6,600 nucleotides of DNA from positions 1 to 6,600 of the forward strand of contig DIHL01000069.1 in the NCBI GenBank assembly GCA_002420145.1, written 5' to 3'. Below, in pieces: positions 5,927-6,600 of the stretch. Position 1 is the first letter of the stretch. Each line of letters opens with the position of its first letter. This DNA is from Bacteroidetes bacterium UBA5697 (lineage in GTDB: Bacteria; Bacteroidota; Bacteroidia; B-17B0; Aurantibacillaceae). The notes under the pieces were generated by a model, which was not told where the DNA came from, did not search any database, and worked only from the letters and a program-made list of their open reading frames with translations. The position numbers and the translations under genes are program-made.

Positions 5927-6600
5927 ATGCGTTTACAAAAACTATCTTACATATTTCGTATTGCACTTTTAAATTTTGCATTTTTATTTTTTAATTGCTT
6001 ACTTGCCCAACAAAATTATCCTATACAATTAAACGTACAATTAATACCGCCCTATAGCGGTTATTTGCCCGATTATGCAACAGCAGGTAACGAAAAACTA
6101 AAAGTAATACTGCTACAAAAAGATTTAACGCAGCCAACTTACAATGTGCGTTTAGCCATGAAGTTGGAGGGAAACGGCTACACCATTAGCACAAAACCTT
6201 TTTTTAAAGGGCAGCCCATTAGTTTGCAAGCAGGTGTGCCAGTTGAAATTAGTGGAAGTGATATATACGATTTTTTAAACTCTGTTAATTTAGATTTTAC
6301 CGGGCTTAATAAAAACATTTATGAGCAAGGGCAAGCATTGCCCGAAGGCTATTACAGTATTTGTTTTACAGCTTACGATTATAACAGCCCAACTCCATCG
6401 CAAGTTAGTAATCAAAGTTGCGCACAGGCTTGGATGACTTTGAGCGACCCTCCTTTTTTAAATTTTCCTATCTGTGGCAGTACCGTGCAAACAAACACGC
6501 CTCAAAATGTGGTTTTTGGGTGGACTCCCATGAATACCGGAAGTCCTAATAGTGCCAACCAAACCGAATACATTTTTGAATTGTGGGAAACTCGACCAGA
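5927..6600 (+). CDS. Secreted Bacteroidota protein, right copy, 3' end missing (TANFOR/fibronectin-III-like family, tentative)
   Basis: ATG at 5927 follows the adhesin gene's TAA by only 4 bp, so co-transcription is likely; 224 codons are visible before the right edge. Residues 1-27 form a signal peptide (MRLQKLSYIFRIALLNFAFL, then FFNCLLA) with a predicted cut before Gln28. Cys24 is not in a lipobox context (FFNC), so a lipoprotein is unlikely. The mature part is nearly the same as that of the left copy; differences seen (this copy/left copy) are I40/M50, T125/S135, I131/T141 and T191/M201. Shared motifs include QQNYPIQLNVQL, PPYSGYLPDYA, KPFFKGQPI, ALPEGYYSICF and SPNSANQTEY. The signal peptide is unrelated to that of the left copy and ten residues shorter. 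Mostly silent differences between the copies suggest both are under selection as proteins. The family assignment is from memory and tentative; molecular function is unknown. Confidence 0.85.
   Translation, partial: MRLQKLSYIFRIALLNFAFLFFNCLLAQQNYPIQLNVQLIPPYSGYLPDYATAGNEKLKVILLQKDLTQPTYNVRLAMKLEGNGYTISTKPFFKGQPISLQAGVPVEISGSDIYDFLNSVNLDFTGLNKNIYEQGQALPEGYYSICFTAYDYNSPTPSQVSNQSCAQAWMTLSDPPFLNFPICGSTVQTNTPQNVVFGWTPMNTGSPNSANQTEYIFELWETRP
6002..6600. repeat. Right arm of the inverted repeat
   Basis: Partner of 1-599 in opposite orientation. Mismatches fall at 6019, 6040, 6046, 6058, 6283, 6300, 6318, 6319, 6331, 6334, 6340, 6349, 6406, 6445, 6448, 6498, 6520, 6538, 6544 and 6580. Fifteen are third-codon-position silent changes and five change four amino acids. 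The tract 6059-6282 is identical in both arms. About 5.4 kb carrying both long genes lies between the arms. Confidence 0.95.

Noticed and set aside
5998..6007. Lipoprotein signal in the right secreted copy around Cys24
   Set aside because: The residues before Cys (FFN) do not fit a lipobox, and the Leu-Ala-Gln cut shared with the left copy fits signal peptidase I better.
1..6600. Composite transposon or insertion sequence bounded by the inverted repeats
   Set aside because: The arms are coding sequence of secreted proteins, no transposase is present in or between them, and no target-site duplication can be seen.

Overview
The window looks like a surface-protein locus from a low-GC member of the Bacteroidota. 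The evidence is a type A type IX secretion (T9SS) sorting domain on the large protein, Gln at +1 of all four predicted signal-peptide cleavage sites, an AT-rich sequence without Shine-Dalgarno motifs, and a promoter matching the Bacteroidota consensus (TTG, 19 bp, TAnnTTTG). No RNA gene, transposase, integrase or CRISPR array is visible.

Layout: two divergent two-gene units start from a 74-bp intergenic gap (2405-2478). Leftward, a 565-residue predicted outer-membrane beta-barrel protein (707-2404) is followed 2 bp later by a secreted protein that runs off the left edge (704 to 1). Rightward, a 1147-residue modular T9SS adhesin-like protein (2479-5922) is followed 4 bp later by a second secreted protein that runs off the right edge (5927 to 6600). 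Both long genes appear to start with TTG.

The two edge genes are close paralogues. From the first residues after the signal peptide to the window edges they form an ungapped inverted repeat of 599 bp per arm with 20 mismatches (hand alignment). Fifteen mismatches are synonymous, and one 224-bp stretch is identical. The signal peptides are unrelated, so the homology begins almost exactly at the signal-peptide cleavage site. The arms extend to both window edges at exactly mirrored positions.

The most interesting reading is inference. Each unit pairs a different upstream surface gene with nearly the same secreted partner. Recombination between the arms would invert about 5.4 kb and exchange the downstream parts of the two units without breaking a reading frame. 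Whether this matters depends on whether sequence beyond the window differs between the two sides, which cannot be seen. An assembly artefact must also be excluded, because the window is symmetric about its centre.
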